Notes: generated from the sequence alone by a model not told the origin. Shown: positions 40,941 to 50,085, counted from the first letter of the stretch. The stretch is DNA of 64,000 nt from Oscillospiraceae bacterium (GCA_015068825.1 SVJU01000001.1:186001-250000); one strand, 5' to 3'. Numbers and translations are program-made.

Positions 40941-42299
40941 ATGAATGAAAGAATTTTAGAGCTTCTTGAAACGAGAAGCTATGCAAAACTTAAGGAAGAA
41001 TTAATTGAAATGAATCCTTATGACATTGCGTGCGTACTTGCAGAAATTCCAAAAGAAATGCTTGCGCTTCTTTTTAGAATTTTGCCAAAAGAAATCGCGG
41101 CAGAAACATTTGTTGAAATGGATGCTGATATGCAGCAGCATTTAATTGATTCGTTCAACGATAATGAACTTAAAGCAGTTTTATCTGAGCTTTATGTTGA
41201 CGATGCCGTTGATATTATTGAAGAAATGCCCGCAAATGTTGTAAAAAGAATTTTAAAGCATACCGACATTAAGACAAGGGCTATGATTAACGAAATTTTA
41301 AATTATCCCAAAGACAGTGCCGGAAGCATTATGACAACTGAATATGTAGACCTTAAAAAGAATATGACAGTTGCAGATGCATTTGCAAGAATAAGAAAAA
41401 CAGGTACAGATAAAGAAACAATTTACACCTGTTATGTAATAAATTCAGACAGAAAGCTTATAGGGTTAATATCTGCAAAAGAGCTTATGCTTGCAGAACA
41501 GAGTGCGGTTATTGAAGATATAATGGAAACAAACATTATATTTGTAAATACCTATGAAGATAAAGAAGAGGTTGCACAGCTTTTTGATAAATACGATTTT
41601 CTTGCAATTCCTGTTGTAGACAAAGAGGAAAGACTTGTGGGCATTGTAACAATTGACGATGCTATCGATGTTATACAGGAAGAGGTAACAGAGGACTTTG
41701 CCAAAATGGCGGCTATTACTTCAACCGATGCAACATATTTTAAAACGCCTGTATGGAAACATGCAAAAAGCAGAATTTTCTGGCTTTTGTTTCTTATGTT
41801 TTCTGCGATAATAACAGGTACAATTATTTCAAAATACGAAAAGGCATTTGAGGCTGTTCCGCTTCTGGTATCCTTCATTCCTATGCTTATGGGTACAGGT
41901 GGTAACTGCGGTTCTCAGGCATCAACAATGATAATTCGTGGTATGGCACTTGATGAAATAAATGTCGGTGACTTTTTTAAAGCTGTTTTAAAGGAAAGTG
42001 CAATAGCACTTTTGGTTGGCTTTGTGCTTGCGCTTGTAAACAGTATACGAATTATTATTATGTATAATAATGAACCCGGCATAAATGCCTATATGCTTGC
42101 TTTTGTACTTGCAATCACTTTGATGTGTATAATACTTTTATCAAAAATTTTGGGTTGTGCACTTCCTATGATTGCAAAAAAATTAAAGCTTGACCCTGCA
42201 ATTATGGCAGCTCCGGTTATTTCAACAATTCTCGATACCTGCTCGGTTTTGATATTTTTTAACTTTGCGGTAAGATTTATGCAATATATAATAAAATAA
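40941..42299 (+). CDS. mgtE: Magnesium transporter MgtE
   Basis: 452 residues. N domain (about 1-125, repeated MgtE_N helices), two CBS domains (about 130-250, AGSIMTTEYVDLKKNMTV and VEDIMETNIIFVNTYEDKEEVAQLFDKYDFLAIPVVDKEERLVGIVTIDDAID) that sense Mg2+, plug helix and five membrane helices with GTGGNCGSQASTMIIRG and the pore region DPAIMAAPVISTILDTCSV. TTTGGGAGG stands before the ATG at 40941. Controlled by the M-box. Confidence 0.96.
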   Translation: MNERILELLETRSYAKLKEELIEMNPYDIACVLAEIPKEMLALLFRILPKEIAAETFVEMDADMQQHLIDSFNDNELKAVLSELYVDDAVDIIEEMPANVVKRILKHTDIKTRAMINEILNYPKDSAGSIMTTEYVDLKKNMTVADAFARIRKTGTDKETIYTCYVINSDRKLIGLISAKELMLAEQSAVIEDIMETNIIFVNTYEDKEEVAQLFDKYDFLAIPVVDKEERLVGIVTIDDAIDVIQEEVTEDFAKMAAITSTDATYFKTPVWKHAKSRIFWLLFLMFSAIITGTIISKYEKAFEAVPLLVSFIPMLMGTGGNCGSQASTMIIRGMALDEINVGDFFKAVLKESAIALLVGFVLALVNSIRIIIMYNNEPGINAYMLAFVLAITLMCIILLSKILGCALPMIAKKLKLDPAIMAAPVISTILDTCSVLIFFNFAVRFMQYIIK

Positions 42300-42303
42300 T
42301 ATA

Positions 42304-42332
42304 TTGACGAATTATGTAATTTGTGGTAAAAT
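42304..42332 (+). promoter_or_regulatory. SigA-type promoter of the coiled-coil gene
   Basis: TTGACG (42304-42309), 17-base spacer, TAAAAT (42327-42332) with TGG before it. Confidence 0.65.
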
Positions 42333-42383
42333 AATTTGGCGTGTCAGTAATGTGGTAAATAAAATATATAAAAGGAAGATATT

Positions 42384-43082
42384 ATGAAAAAGAGTTTGTT
42401 TGGCTATAAAGCAAAAGAAGTAGATGTTGCATTGGAAGCTTTGAAAGTAGAAAACGAAGAACTTAACACAAAGCTTACAAATGTTTTAATAGAGCTTGCA
42501 GAGGCTAAAAAAGATGCTCAAAGAGTTAAAGAGCTTGAAGAAATTTTAGCTGAGTTTGAAACTGTTAAACAAGAAAACGCTTCTCTTTTGGAGGAGATTG
42601 AAACAGTTAAAGCTAACGCTGTAAAAGAAACACAGGATATTTATTCTGCAGTTGGAAGCATTTGTTCAAAAGCGTATCAGGATATGGATAATGTCAGAGC
42701 AAATGTTGCAAACGAAATTTTTGAAGAAATAGAAAAATATGAATCTTTTGTTGACACATCAAATGACAGTATGAAAACCGAAATTACTGCCATAAGGGCG
42801 CTTTATACTGAAATTCTTGATAAGCTTTTAAATTCAACAAATGAATTTGTAAACAGAGTTAAAGTAATTGATGAGAGTGCTACAGAACTTGAAGGAAAAA
42901 TCGGCAAAGCAAAAGAAATTTCATCAAAACTTAAAAAAGATGTAAATTCAAGTTTAAAAACACCTTTATCTCAACCTACTTTTGATGCAGCAAGTATATT
43001 ATCTTCTAATGCTGAAGCAAAAGAAAAAGAAGAAAAGGTTGTTGAAATTAAAGAAACACCAAGAATCATGGCAATAAAATAA
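42384..43082 (+). CDS. DivIVA-like coiled-coil protein
   Basis: 232 residues. The start MKKSLFGYKAKEVDVALEAL resembles the DivIVA/GpsB N-terminal motif (F-x-GY-x-x-x-x-V-x-x-x-L); a coiled coil follows (about 20-85), then a second helical part (about 85-185) and an unstructured tail. DivIVA-type proteins bind curved membrane and recruit division or growth factors. The match is only to the short N-terminal motif, so this is a tentative call. It has its own promoter and terminator. Confidence 0.6.
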   Translation: MKKSLFGYKAKEVDVALEALKVENEELNTKLTNVLIELAEAKKDAQRVKELEEILAEFETVKQENASLLEEIETVKANAVKETQDIYSAVGSICSKAYQDMDNVRANVANEIFEEIEKYESFVDTSNDSMKTEITAIRALYTEILDKLLNSTNEFVNRVKVIDESATELEGKIGKAKEISSKLKKDVNSSLKTPLSQPTFDAASILSSNAEAKEKEEKVVEIKETPRIMAIK

Positions 43083-43093
43083 CTTAAAAAAAC

Positions 43094-43128
43094 AAACTGT
43101 GCTTTGAAATAATCAAAGCGCAGTTTTT
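43094..43128. terminator. Bidirectional terminator
   Basis: AAACTGTGCTTTGA pairs with TCAAAGCGCAGTTT (one G-T pair) with a T run; convergent with the AraC gene. Confidence 0.8.
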
Positions 43129-43156
43129 GTGTGAAGTATTGAATTTTTTATTAATT

Positions 43157-44041
43157 TTAAATATTGGTTATCATTGCTTTAATGGAAGATGAATATTCGC
43201 TGGGTGACATTCCCGTTACTTTTTTAAACTGGCGTGAAAAATAGTGTATTCCAGAATATCCTAATATTTCTGAAATTTGTGAAATATTGTAGTTATCTTC
43301 GCGAAGATATTTTTTAGCCATATCAATTTTAAGATTTATAAAATATTCCATAACACTCATACCGAAAGTATTCTTAAAAACGGATGAAATGGTTGTTTTG
43401 TTTGAACCTGTATATTTTACAAGGTCATATATAGAAATATTTTCGGTTATATGGTCTAACATATAGTTTACTACCATGTTAACGAGTGAACTTTCGCGGT
43501 TTATACTCATTTGAGAGCGCTGGTGAATAGGCGATACATCTCTTAAAAATGATATTAAAAGTTCAGCAATATACTGGCGTATAAGCTGTTCTGAACCAAT
43601 TGTGGGATTTTGTTTTCTTACAAGATGATTGGTGTAGGGATTGTCAAGAGGAGTAGAAAATGCACCTGTGTATTCAGAAATGATTTTAGACATAATTGTT
43701 TTCTGGTCCTGACCTGCAGAAAGAATTTTATTTTCAAAATACTTCATTGCAGGCGACATACATTCAAACGAAACAATTGCAACATTTGTGGCTTCTTTGC
43801 TGTCTGAATGAATATTATGCCATTCATTTGGCTTATGGAACACAATGTTTCCCTGTTTTAAAGTGTAGCTTTTATCATCAGAAAAAACTGTAATTGTGCC
43901 TTTGTCGGTATATACAAGTTCCCAGAAATTATGACTTTCACCTGTGAATTTGAAATTTTTGGGATATTCAAAATAGTGGACTGTGTAAAGTTTTGTTATA
44001 GCAATATCTGTTTTTAAACGAGAGCCTACATAGTGGGACAT
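43157..44041 (-). CDS. AraC-family transcriptional regulator
   Basis: 294 residues. N-terminal cupin (about 15-150) with SHNFWELVYTDKGTITVF and QGNIVFHKPNEWHNI, and a C-terminal AraC double HTH (about 190-290) with NISIYDLVKYTGSNKTTISSVFKNTFGMSVMEYFINLKIDMAKKYL and ISEILGYSGIHYFSRQFKKVTGMSPSEY. ATG at 44041 has AAGGAG 10 bases upstream; the TTG at 44050 is too close. It is divergent from the nagB unit and probably controls it through direct repeats in the gap. Confidence 0.92.
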   Translation of the reverse strand: MSHYVGSRLKTDIAITKLYTVHYFEYPKNFKFTGESHNFWELVYTDKGTITVFSDDKSYTLKQGNIVFHKPNEWHNIHSDSKEATNVAIVSFECMSPAMKYFENKILSAGQDQKTIMSKIISEYTGAFSTPLDNPYTNHLVRKQNPTIGSEQLIRQYIAELLISFLRDVSPIHQRSQMSINRESSLVNMVVNYMLDHITENISIYDLVKYTGSNKTTISSVFKNTFGMSVMEYFINLKIDMAKKYLREDNYNISQISEILGYSGIHYFSRQFKKVTGMSPSEYSSSIKAMITNI

Positions 44042-44108
44042 TTTGCTCAACTCCTTTTTTAGAGTATAGCATTTTATAAATATAAAATCAACCCTTGCAT
44101 GGAAAAAA

Positions 44109-44163
44109 GTGCAAAATAAATTTTCTTTTGTGCAAATACTTTAAAGTGCAACAATGATATAGT
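44109..44163 (+). promoter_or_regulatory. Activator-dependent promoter of the nagB unit with direct repeats
   Basis: GTGCAAA at 44109 and 44130 (21 bases apart) and GTGCAAC at 44146. The -10 is TATAGT (44158-44163) with TGA before it. The -35 position (44135-44140, AATACT) is poor, which suits activation by AraC bound at the repeats. Confidence 0.5.
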
Positions 44164-44210
44164 AGACAAGTGAAAATATTACATATTTATTATTGGTAAG
44201 GGAGATTTTT

Positions 44211-44945
44211 ATGAGAGTAATAGTTTGCTTGGATTATAATGAAATGTCAATGGTAGGTGCACGTTTTGTTTCAAGTCAGCTTACATTAAAGCCTGATAGT
44301 GTTCTTGGACTTGCAACAGGCTTAACACCTGTTGGAATGTATAATATTCTTAGTGATATGAATAAAAAAGGTGAAATTGATTTTAGCAAGGTTAAAAGCT
44401 TTAATCTTGATGAATATTATAAAATAGCACCTGATAATGAACAGAGCTATCATTATTTTATGGAGAAAAATTTGTTCTCAAAAGTTAATATAAAGAGAGA
44501 AAACACACACATTCTTGATGGTCTTAGTGAAAATCCCGAAGAAGAATGTGAAAGATTTGATAAATTAATACAAGAAAAAGGCGGTATCGATTTGCAGATT
44601 TTAGGAATAGGCCGAAATGGTCATATCGGGTTTAACGAGCCAGATAAAGAGCTTTATTCCAACACACACTTAACACCGCTTACTCAAAGCACCATTGAAG
44701 CAAATTCTGTGTTTTTTGAAAGTGAAGATGAAATGCCGAAATCTGCACTTACAATGGGAATGAGTTCAATTTTAAAATCTAAAAGAATTATTATTATGGC
44801 AAACGGCGAAAGCAAAAAAGATGCAGTTGCACGTCTTTTAAGCGGTAAAATATCTACCGATCTTCCGGCATCACTTTTAAATATTCATCCTGATGTAATT
44901 CTTATATGCGATAAGGCGGCGTACTCATCTGTTAATAATAAGTAA
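44211..44945 (+). CDS. nagB: Glucosamine-6-phosphate deaminase
   Basis: 244 residues, the Bacillus-type length. Converts glucosamine 6-phosphate to fructose 6-phosphate and ammonia. LGLATGLTPVGMYNIL (phosphate loop), FNLDEYY (catalytic Asp), ILGIGRNGHIGFNEP (catalytic His) and LTMGMSSIL are all in place. AAGGGAG precedes the ATG at 44211. First of the three-gene unit. No nagA is present in the window, so the deacetylase must be elsewhere. Confidence 0.95.
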   Translation: MRVIVCLDYNEMSMVGARFVSSQLTLKPDSVLGLATGLTPVGMYNILSDMNKKGEIDFSKVKSFNLDEYYKIAPDNEQSYHYFMEKNLFSKVNIKRENTHILDGLSENPEEECERFDKLIQEKGGIDLQILGIGRNGHIGFNEPDKELYSNTHLTPLTQSTIEANSVFFESEDEMPKSALTMGMSSILKSKRIIIMANGESKKDAVARLLSGKISTDLPASLLNIHPDVILICDKAAYSSVNNK

Positions 44946-44960
44946 GGAGATGTAGTTTAA

Positions 44961-45809
44961 GTGAAAAAAGATGCAACACTTGTTGTAATGGCTGCTGGAA
45001 TGGGGTCAAGATTCGGCGGGTTAAAACAGCTTGAACCAATTGGTCCTAATGGAGAGGTAATACTTGATTTTTCGGTTTTTGATGCTAAAAAAGCAGGATT
45101 TAACAAAGTTGTTTTTATTATCAGACGAGATATCGAGGCTGATTTTAAAAAAGTTCTTGGAAAAAGAATTGAAAATAGAATTGAAACAGAATATGTTTTT
45201 CAGGATATGGATAATTTGCCAGAAGGTTTTGTTACTCCTATCGAAAGACAAAAACCATGGGGAACAGGTCATGCAGTTTATTCATGCAAAGATGTTGTAA
45301 AAACACCTTTTGCACTTATAAATGCCGATGATTATTATGGTCAGGGAGCATTTAAAATTATGTATGAGCATCTTACACAAAGTGATGATATTTGTATGGT
45401 AGGTTATAAGCTTGGCAATACACTTACAGAAAACGGTACTGTTGCAAGAGGTATATGCGATGTAGAAAATGGTATTTTAAAGAGTATAACCGAACATACT
45501 GCACTTGATAAAAACAGCGGTATCGACCTTGATACAATTGTGTCAATGAATATGTGGGGGCTTAATCCCAAAATTTTTAAACGTATTGAAGAAGATTTTG
45601 TAAAATTTCTTAAAAACATAAAAAATCCGTTAAAAGATGAGTTTTATATTCCTTCTGTAATTGATAATGCAATTAAAGAAGAAGGAAAAATTGTAAAGGT
45701 TTTAAAAACAGATGAAAAATGGTATGGTGTTACATACCGTGAAGATAAAGATGAAGTTGTTGCTGCGATAAAGAAGTTTATTTCGGAGGGTTTATATAAT
45801 GGCATCTAA
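44961..45809 (+). CDS. Sugar-phosphate nucleotidyltransferase-like protein
   Basis: 282 residues, starting with GTG. GT-A fold pyrophosphorylase: VVMAAGMGSRFGGLKQLEPIGPNGE (the G-x-G-x-R-[F]-x(n)-K motif), PWGTGHAVYSCKD and INADDYYG (metal-binding Asp). Related to sugar-1-phosphate nucleotidyltransferases found next to NahK-type kinases. Combined with the next gene it would make an NDP-sugar from a sugar 1-phosphate. The nucleotide and sugar are inferred only from the neighbours. Confidence 0.8.
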   Translation: MKKDATLVVMAAGMGSRFGGLKQLEPIGPNGEVILDFSVFDAKKAGFNKVVFIIRRDIEADFKKVLGKRIENRIETEYVFQDMDNLPEGFVTPIERQKPWGTGHAVYSCKDVVKTPFALINADDYYGQGAFKIMYEHLTQSDDICMVGYKLGNTLTENGTVARGICDVENGILKSITEHTALDKNSGIDLDTIVSMNMWGLNPKIFKRIEEDFVKFLKNIKNPLKDEFYIPSVIDNAIKEEGKIVKVLKTDEKWYGVTYREDKDEVVAAIKKFISEGLYNGI

Positions 45810-46890
45810 TAACCAATATGAGTTAAAAGAAATATTGTCAAGATTTAATATTAACACCGATATAGAAGTATATGGCAATGGTCATATTAACGATACATAT
45901 CTGTGCGAAACTGCACCAAGATTTATCTTGCAGAAAATAAATACAAATGTTTTTAATAATCCTACCGATGTAATGGAAAACATATATAATGTTACAAAGC
46001 ATCTGTCTGAAAAAATAAAAAAAGCGGGCGGGGATGCAGACAGAGAAACACTTACTGTTATTCCAACAAAAAATAATGAGATTTATTATAAAAACAGTGA
46101 TGGTGCGTGCTTTAGAATGTATAAATATATTGAGAATTCTGTAAGTTATGATGTTGCAGAAGATCCAAAAATTTTATGTTCAGCAGGACGTGCGTTTGGA
46201 AAATTCCAGAAAATGTTAAGTGATTTTCCGGCAGAAAAGCTTCATGAAACAATTATAGATTTTCATAATACACCAATTCGTGTAAAACAGCTTGAAACTG
46301 CTATTGAAAATAACAGTGCAAATCGTCTTGATAATGTTAAAGAAGAAATTGAGTTTGCAAAAAGATATGCAAAATATGCAGATAAAATAGTATCTGAAAT
46401 GGCTTTGGGTACTGTTCCGCTTCGTGTAACACATAACGATACAAAGCTAAATAACGTGCTTTTTGATGAAAAAACAAATGACGGCGTATGTGTTATAGAT
46501 TTAGATACAGTTATGTCAGGTTCCCTTTTGTACGATTTTGGTGATGCTCTTCGCTTTGGCGCGTCAAGTTGCGTGGAAGATGAAACGGATGAAAATAAAA
46601 TCTGGTTTGATTTAGAAAAGTTTGAACAGTTTGCAAAAGGCTTTTTGAGTGAGGTTAAAGATTGTCTTACACAAAAAGAAATCGAACTTTTGCCTGTATC
46701 AGCACTTATTATGACTTATGAGTGTGGAATAAGATTTCTTGCAGATTACTTAAATGGTGATACATATTTTAAAATTCACAAAGAAAATCACAACCTTGAC
46801 AGAGCAAGAAATCAGTTTAAACTTGTTGAAGATATAGAATCAAAATTTAATGATATGGCAAAAATTGTTGCCAAATATGTGAATAACTAA
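45799..46890 (+). CDS. Phosphotransferase, N-acetylhexosamine 1-kinase-like
   Basis: 363 residues of the APH/choline-kinase fold. YGNGHINDTYLC near 26-37 matches the start of NahK (N-acetylhexosamine 1-kinase); the catalytic loop is RVTHNDTKLNNVLFD (H-N-D-x-K-x-x-N) and the metal site VIDLDTVMSG. It overlaps the previous gene by 11 bases with GGAGG in front of the ATG. With NagB and a nucleotidyltransferase this gives a hexosamine salvage unit; other sugars remain possible. Confidence 0.78.
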   Translation: MASNNQYELKEILSRFNINTDIEVYGNGHINDTYLCETAPRFILQKINTNVFNNPTDVMENIYNVTKHLSEKIKKAGGDADRETLTVIPTKNNEIYYKNSDGACFRMYKYIENSVSYDVAEDPKILCSAGRAFGKFQKMLSDFPAEKLHETIIDFHNTPIRVKQLETAIENNSANRLDNVKEEIEFAKRYAKYADKIVSEMALGTVPLRVTHNDTKLNNVLFDEKTNDGVCVIDLDTVMSGSLLYDFGDALRFGASSCVEDETDENKIWFDLEKFEQFAKGFLSEVKDCLTQKEIELLPVSALIMTYECGIRFLADYLNGDTYFKIHKENHNLDRARNQFKLVEDIESKFNDMAKIVAKYVNN

Positions 46891-46896
46891 TTTTTG

Positions 46897-46929
46897 ATAT
46901 CCGCCTTTTTTTAGACGGATATTTTTTTT
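46897..46929 (+). terminator. Terminator of the nagB unit
   Basis: ATATCCG and CGGATAT pair around a T-rich loop, followed by eight T. Confidence 0.8.
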
Positions 46930-47068
46930 GGAATATTTTTTAAGCTTAAAAATATAATTATTTATTATAAATATGAAATTTTTGATTTCAAATATTGCAA
47001 AAAATGGTGATTTATAACTTCTGTAATCAGTAAAATCATCTAAAATTTAAAGTTTTTAAAGAAAAAAC

Positions 47069-47097
47069 TTGCATTTTGACGAGAAATATAGTAAAAT
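47069..47097 (+). promoter_or_regulatory. SigA-type promoter of gdhA
   Basis: TTGCAT (47069-47074), 17-base spacer, TAAAAT (47092-47097). Confidence 0.6.
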
Positions 47098-47130
47098 GTT
47101 TTTGTTATTTAATTTTAGGAGGCAGAAATT

Positions 47131-48483
47131 ATGAGTATAAAAAATGAATACTTAAAAGAACTTATTGCTCGTGTTGAAAAAAGGAATCCCGGCGAGCCTG
47201 AATTTCATCAGACAATTTCTGAGGTTTTAGAATCAATAGAGCCAGTTATTGAAAAAAGACCTGACCTTGTTAAAGCAGGCGTTATTGAAAGAATGGTTGA
47301 ACCTGAAAGACAGATTACTTTCCGTGTTCCATGGGTAGATGACAATGGTAATGTTCAGGTTAACAGAGGTTTCAGAGTGCAGTTTAACTCTGCTATCGGA
47401 CCATATAAGGGTGGTTTAAGATTTGCTCCAAATGTGTATTCAGGTATTATTAAATTCTTAGGTTTTGAGCAGACATTTAAAAACTCTTTAACATCGCTTC
47501 CTATGGGTGGTGGTAAAGGTGGTAGTGACTTTGATCCTCAGGGTAAATCTGACGGCGAAGTTATGAGATTCTGCCAGAGCTTTATGACAGAGTTATACAG
47601 ACATATTGGTCCTGACCTTGATGTTCCAGCCGGAGATATCGGTGTTGGCGCAAGAGAAGTAGGCTATATGTTTGGTCAGTATAAAAGACTTAAAAATGAA
47701 TTTACAGGTGTGCTTACCGGTAAAGGTATTACATATGGTGGCTCTTTAATCCGTCCTGAAGCTACAGGCTTTGGTGCAGTTTATTACACAGTAGAAATGC
47801 TTAAACATTTCGGTGATGATATCAAAGGCAAAACATTTGCTGTGTCTGGTTTTGGTAATGTTGCATGGGGTACTGTTAAAAAAGTTACAGAACTTGGCGG
47901 TAAAGTTGTTACAATTTCTGGTCCTGACGGTTACATATATGATGAAGATGGTATCAACACAGAAGAAAAAATCAATTTCCTTCTTGAAATGCGTGCATCT
48001 TGCCGTAACAGAGTTCAGGATTATGCAGATAAATTTGGCGTTCCTTTCTTTGCTGGTGAAAAACCATGGGGCGTAAAAGTTGATGTTATTATGCCTTGTG
48101 CTACACAGAACGAAGTTGGTATGGCAGAAGCTGAAAAAATTGTTGCTAATGGCATTAAATATTATGTTGAGGTTTCTAACATGCCTACAACAAACGAAGC
48201 TATTGCTTACCTAAAAGCTAATGGTGTTATTGTTGCTCCTTCAAAAGCAGTTAATGCCGGCGGTGTTGCAGTTTCTGGTCTTGAAATGTCTCAGAACTCT
48301 ATGCGTTACAGCTGGTCTAGTGAAGAAGTTGATACCAAACTTAAAGGTATTATGAAAAATATCTTTGAAAGCTCAGTTAAAGCAGCTAATGAATACGGTC
48401 TTGGTGATGACCTTGTTGCAGGTGCTAACATTGCAGGCTTTATCAAAGTTGCAGAAGCTATGAAAGCTCAGGGTGTTGTTTGA
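47131..48483 (+). CDS. gdhA: Glutamate dehydrogenase (hexameric, probably NADP-specific)
   Basis: 450 residues. FRVQFNSAIGPYKGGLRFAPNVY, LPMGGGKGGSDFDPQGKSDGEVMRFCQSFM (catalytic Lys in GGGKGG) and DVPAGDIGVGAREVGYMFGQYKRL (catalytic Asp) are typical of the 50-kDa hexameric type. Nucleotide fold at GFGNVAWG (about 245), where the following SGPDG rather than an acidic residue at the strand end favours NADP. It assimilates ammonia, and codon use is notably even and rich in good codons, suggesting strong expression. Confidence 0.96.
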   Translation: MSIKNEYLKELIARVEKRNPGEPEFHQTISEVLESIEPVIEKRPDLVKAGVIERMVEPERQITFRVPWVDDNGNVQVNRGFRVQFNSAIGPYKGGLRFAPNVYSGIIKFLGFEQTFKNSLTSLPMGGGKGGSDFDPQGKSDGEVMRFCQSFMTELYRHIGPDLDVPAGDIGVGAREVGYMFGQYKRLKNEFTGVLTGKGITYGGSLIRPEATGFGAVYYTVEMLKHFGDDIKGKTFAVSGFGNVAWGTVKKVTELGGKVVTISGPDGYIYDEDGINTEEKINFLLEMRASCRNRVQDYADKFGVPFFAGEKPWGVKVDVIMPCATQNEVGMAEAEKIVANGIKYYVEVSNMPTTNEAIAYLKANGVIVAPSKAVNAGGVAVSGLEMSQNSMRYSWSSEEVDTKLKGIMKNIFESSVKAANEYGLGDDLVAGANIAGFIKVAEAMKAQGVV

Positions 48484-48505
48484 TAAACAATTAAACATTA
48501 ATTAT

Positions 48506-48538
48506 AAAGCTGAACGGATTAAAATTCGTTCAGCTTTT
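48506..48538 (+). terminator. Terminator of gdhA
   Basis: AAAGCTGAACG pairs with CGTTCAGCTTT, then a short T tract. Confidence 0.75.
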
Positions 48539-48563
48539 ATGATATGAATAAGGAGAGAGAAAA

Positions 48564-49025
48564 ATGGTATTTGATACTTTTGAAAATTGTAAGTTATATT
48601 ATCCGCTTCATAAAAATTTTGAAAAAGCATTTGATTTTATCAAAAAAGCAGTTTCAGAAAATTATGCTGTAGGTAAATATGAAATTGATTCAGACAAGGT
48701 TTATGCATCGGTGCAGGAATATGAAACCAAAGATTACAATGATGCAAAGTTTGAGGGGCACAGAAACTATATTGACATTCAGTATATTATTTCGGGAATT
48801 GAATGTATGGAAATGATTGATATTTCCAAAGCAGAGCCAAATACAGAATATAACGAAACAAAAGATGTTATGTTTTATAAAAACTGCGATATATCTAAAA
48901 AATGCGTAGTCGAAGCAGATGAATACGGAATATTTTTCCCACAGGATATACATAAACCTGGCTTTTCGTTTGAAAACCAAAAGAGTAAAGTTAAAAAAAT
49001 TGTTGTTAAAGTAAAATGTGAATAA
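48564..49025 (+). CDS. YhcH/YjgK/YiaL-family protein
   Basis: 153 residues of the cupin-like YhcH/EbgC family. FEGHRNYIDIQYIISGIECMEM (with conserved His and Asp), VMFYKN and FFPQDIHKPGFS (His/Pro motif) match. Members occur with sialic acid or beta-galactosidase genes and are thought to act on sugars (anomerase activity suggested). Its place after the hexosamine unit and gdhA fits a sugar role. Own terminator, shared with the next gene. Confidence 0.88.
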   Translation: MVFDTFENCKLYYPLHKNFEKAFDFIKKAVSENYAVGKYEIDSDKVYASVQEYETKDYNDAKFEGHRNYIDIQYIISGIECMEMIDISKAEPNTEYNETKDVMFYKNCDISKKCVVEADEYGIFFPQDIHKPGFSFENQKSKVKKIVVKVKCE

Positions 49026-49031
49026 AAATAT

Positions 49032-49069
49032 AAAGTGGCTATCTTGATAAAACAAGATAGCCACTTTTT
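49032..49069. terminator. Bidirectional terminator
   Basis: AAAGTGGCTATCTTG and CAAGATAGCCACTTT form a 15-pair stem between convergent genes. Confidence 0.85.
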
Positions 49070-49079
49070 GTATATAGTA

Positions 49080-50066
49080 TTATTCTTTTACAATAAGTAC
49101 AACTTTTCCAACATTTTCACCTTTTTGAAGTATTGCGTGCGCTTCTTCGGCTTTCTGTATAGGAAGTGTTTTATAAATTGTAGGCCTTATTTCGTTGTTT
49201 TCTATTTTGCCCCAAACATTTTTAACAAGCAAAGATAAAATTTCTGCTTTCATTTCGGGAGTTCTTGAACGGAGTGTGCTGCCAATAATTCTTACATTTC
49301 TTACATAAATGTTCTTAAGGTCAATTTCGGTTTTAACACCTGCAAGTGCTGCAATCATAATCCATCTTGCGCCGTGGGTTAAATATTTCAAACATTCTCC
49401 CATACCTTCGCCGCCAAGGCAGTCAATTGCAACATCAACACTGTGACCTTTTTCAAGTTCTCTTTTTAAAACATCGGCAACATTTTCTTTTGATGAGTTA
49501 ATAACAACATCTGCGTTAAGATGCTTTATAGAATTTGCAATTTCGTCAGACAGAACACTTGTTATAACTCTTATTCCAAATGCTTTTGCCATTGGAATTA
49601 CAACCGATGCAAGACCGGATGCACCTGCGTGCATTAAAAGGGTATCGCCTTCTTTAATTTTGCCCTCAATAAAAAGATTAAGATATGCAGTTGCAAAAGC
49701 TTCGGGAAGCGCTGCCGCTTCTGCCATAGAAAGATTTTTTGGGATTGGCATAAGCATATCGTATTTAACTGCAACATATTCGGCATATCCGCCGCCACCA
49801 AGAAGTGCGCAAACCTTGTCGCCAATTTTCCAGTTTGATTTTTCTTTTGCAATATCACCCATTTTAGTGATTGTACCCGAAATTTCAAGTCCCATCCATT
49901 CAGGGCATCCCGGAGGGGGTGGATAATCTCCGTCACGCTGCATAAGGTCGGCTCTGTTAAGTGCTGCTGCACTTATTTCAACAAGTACCTCGTCATCTTT
50001 TATAATCGGGTCGGGAACATCACTCCATGATAACGATTTATCATTGTTTACAAGTATTGCTTTCAT
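49080..50066 (-). CDS. NAD(P)H:quinone oxidoreductase-like MDR dehydrogenase
   Basis: 328 residues. MDR family, zinc-free PIG3/QOR type: AALNRADLMQRDGDYPPPPGCPEWMGLEISG (GroES-like part) and LLMHAGASGLASVVIPMAKAFG (nucleotide fold, A-x-A-G-x-G-like). No Cys zinc ligands. It is the last of a three-gene leftward unit (SDR, dehydroquinase-like, this) with 19- and 10-base gaps. Substrate unknown; NAD(P)H-dependent reduction of a quinone or enone is the family reaction. Confidence 0.88.
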   Translation of the reverse strand: MKAILVNNDKSLSWSDVPDPIIKDDEVLVEISAAALNRADLMQRDGDYPPPPGCPEWMGLEISGTITKMGDIAKEKSNWKIGDKVCALLGGGGYAEYVAVKYDMLMPIPKNLSMAEAAALPEAFATAYLNLFIEGKIKEGDTLLMHAGASGLASVVIPMAKAFGIRVITSVLSDEIANSIKHLNADVVINSSKENVADVLKRELEKGHSVDVAIDCLGGEGMGECLKYLTHGARWIMIAALAGVKTEIDLKNIYVRNVRIIGSTLRSRTPEMKAEILSLLVKNVWGKIENNEIRPTIYKTLPIQKAEEAHAILQKGENVGKVVLIVKE

Positions 50067-50085
50067 AATATTTCTCCTTTATACT

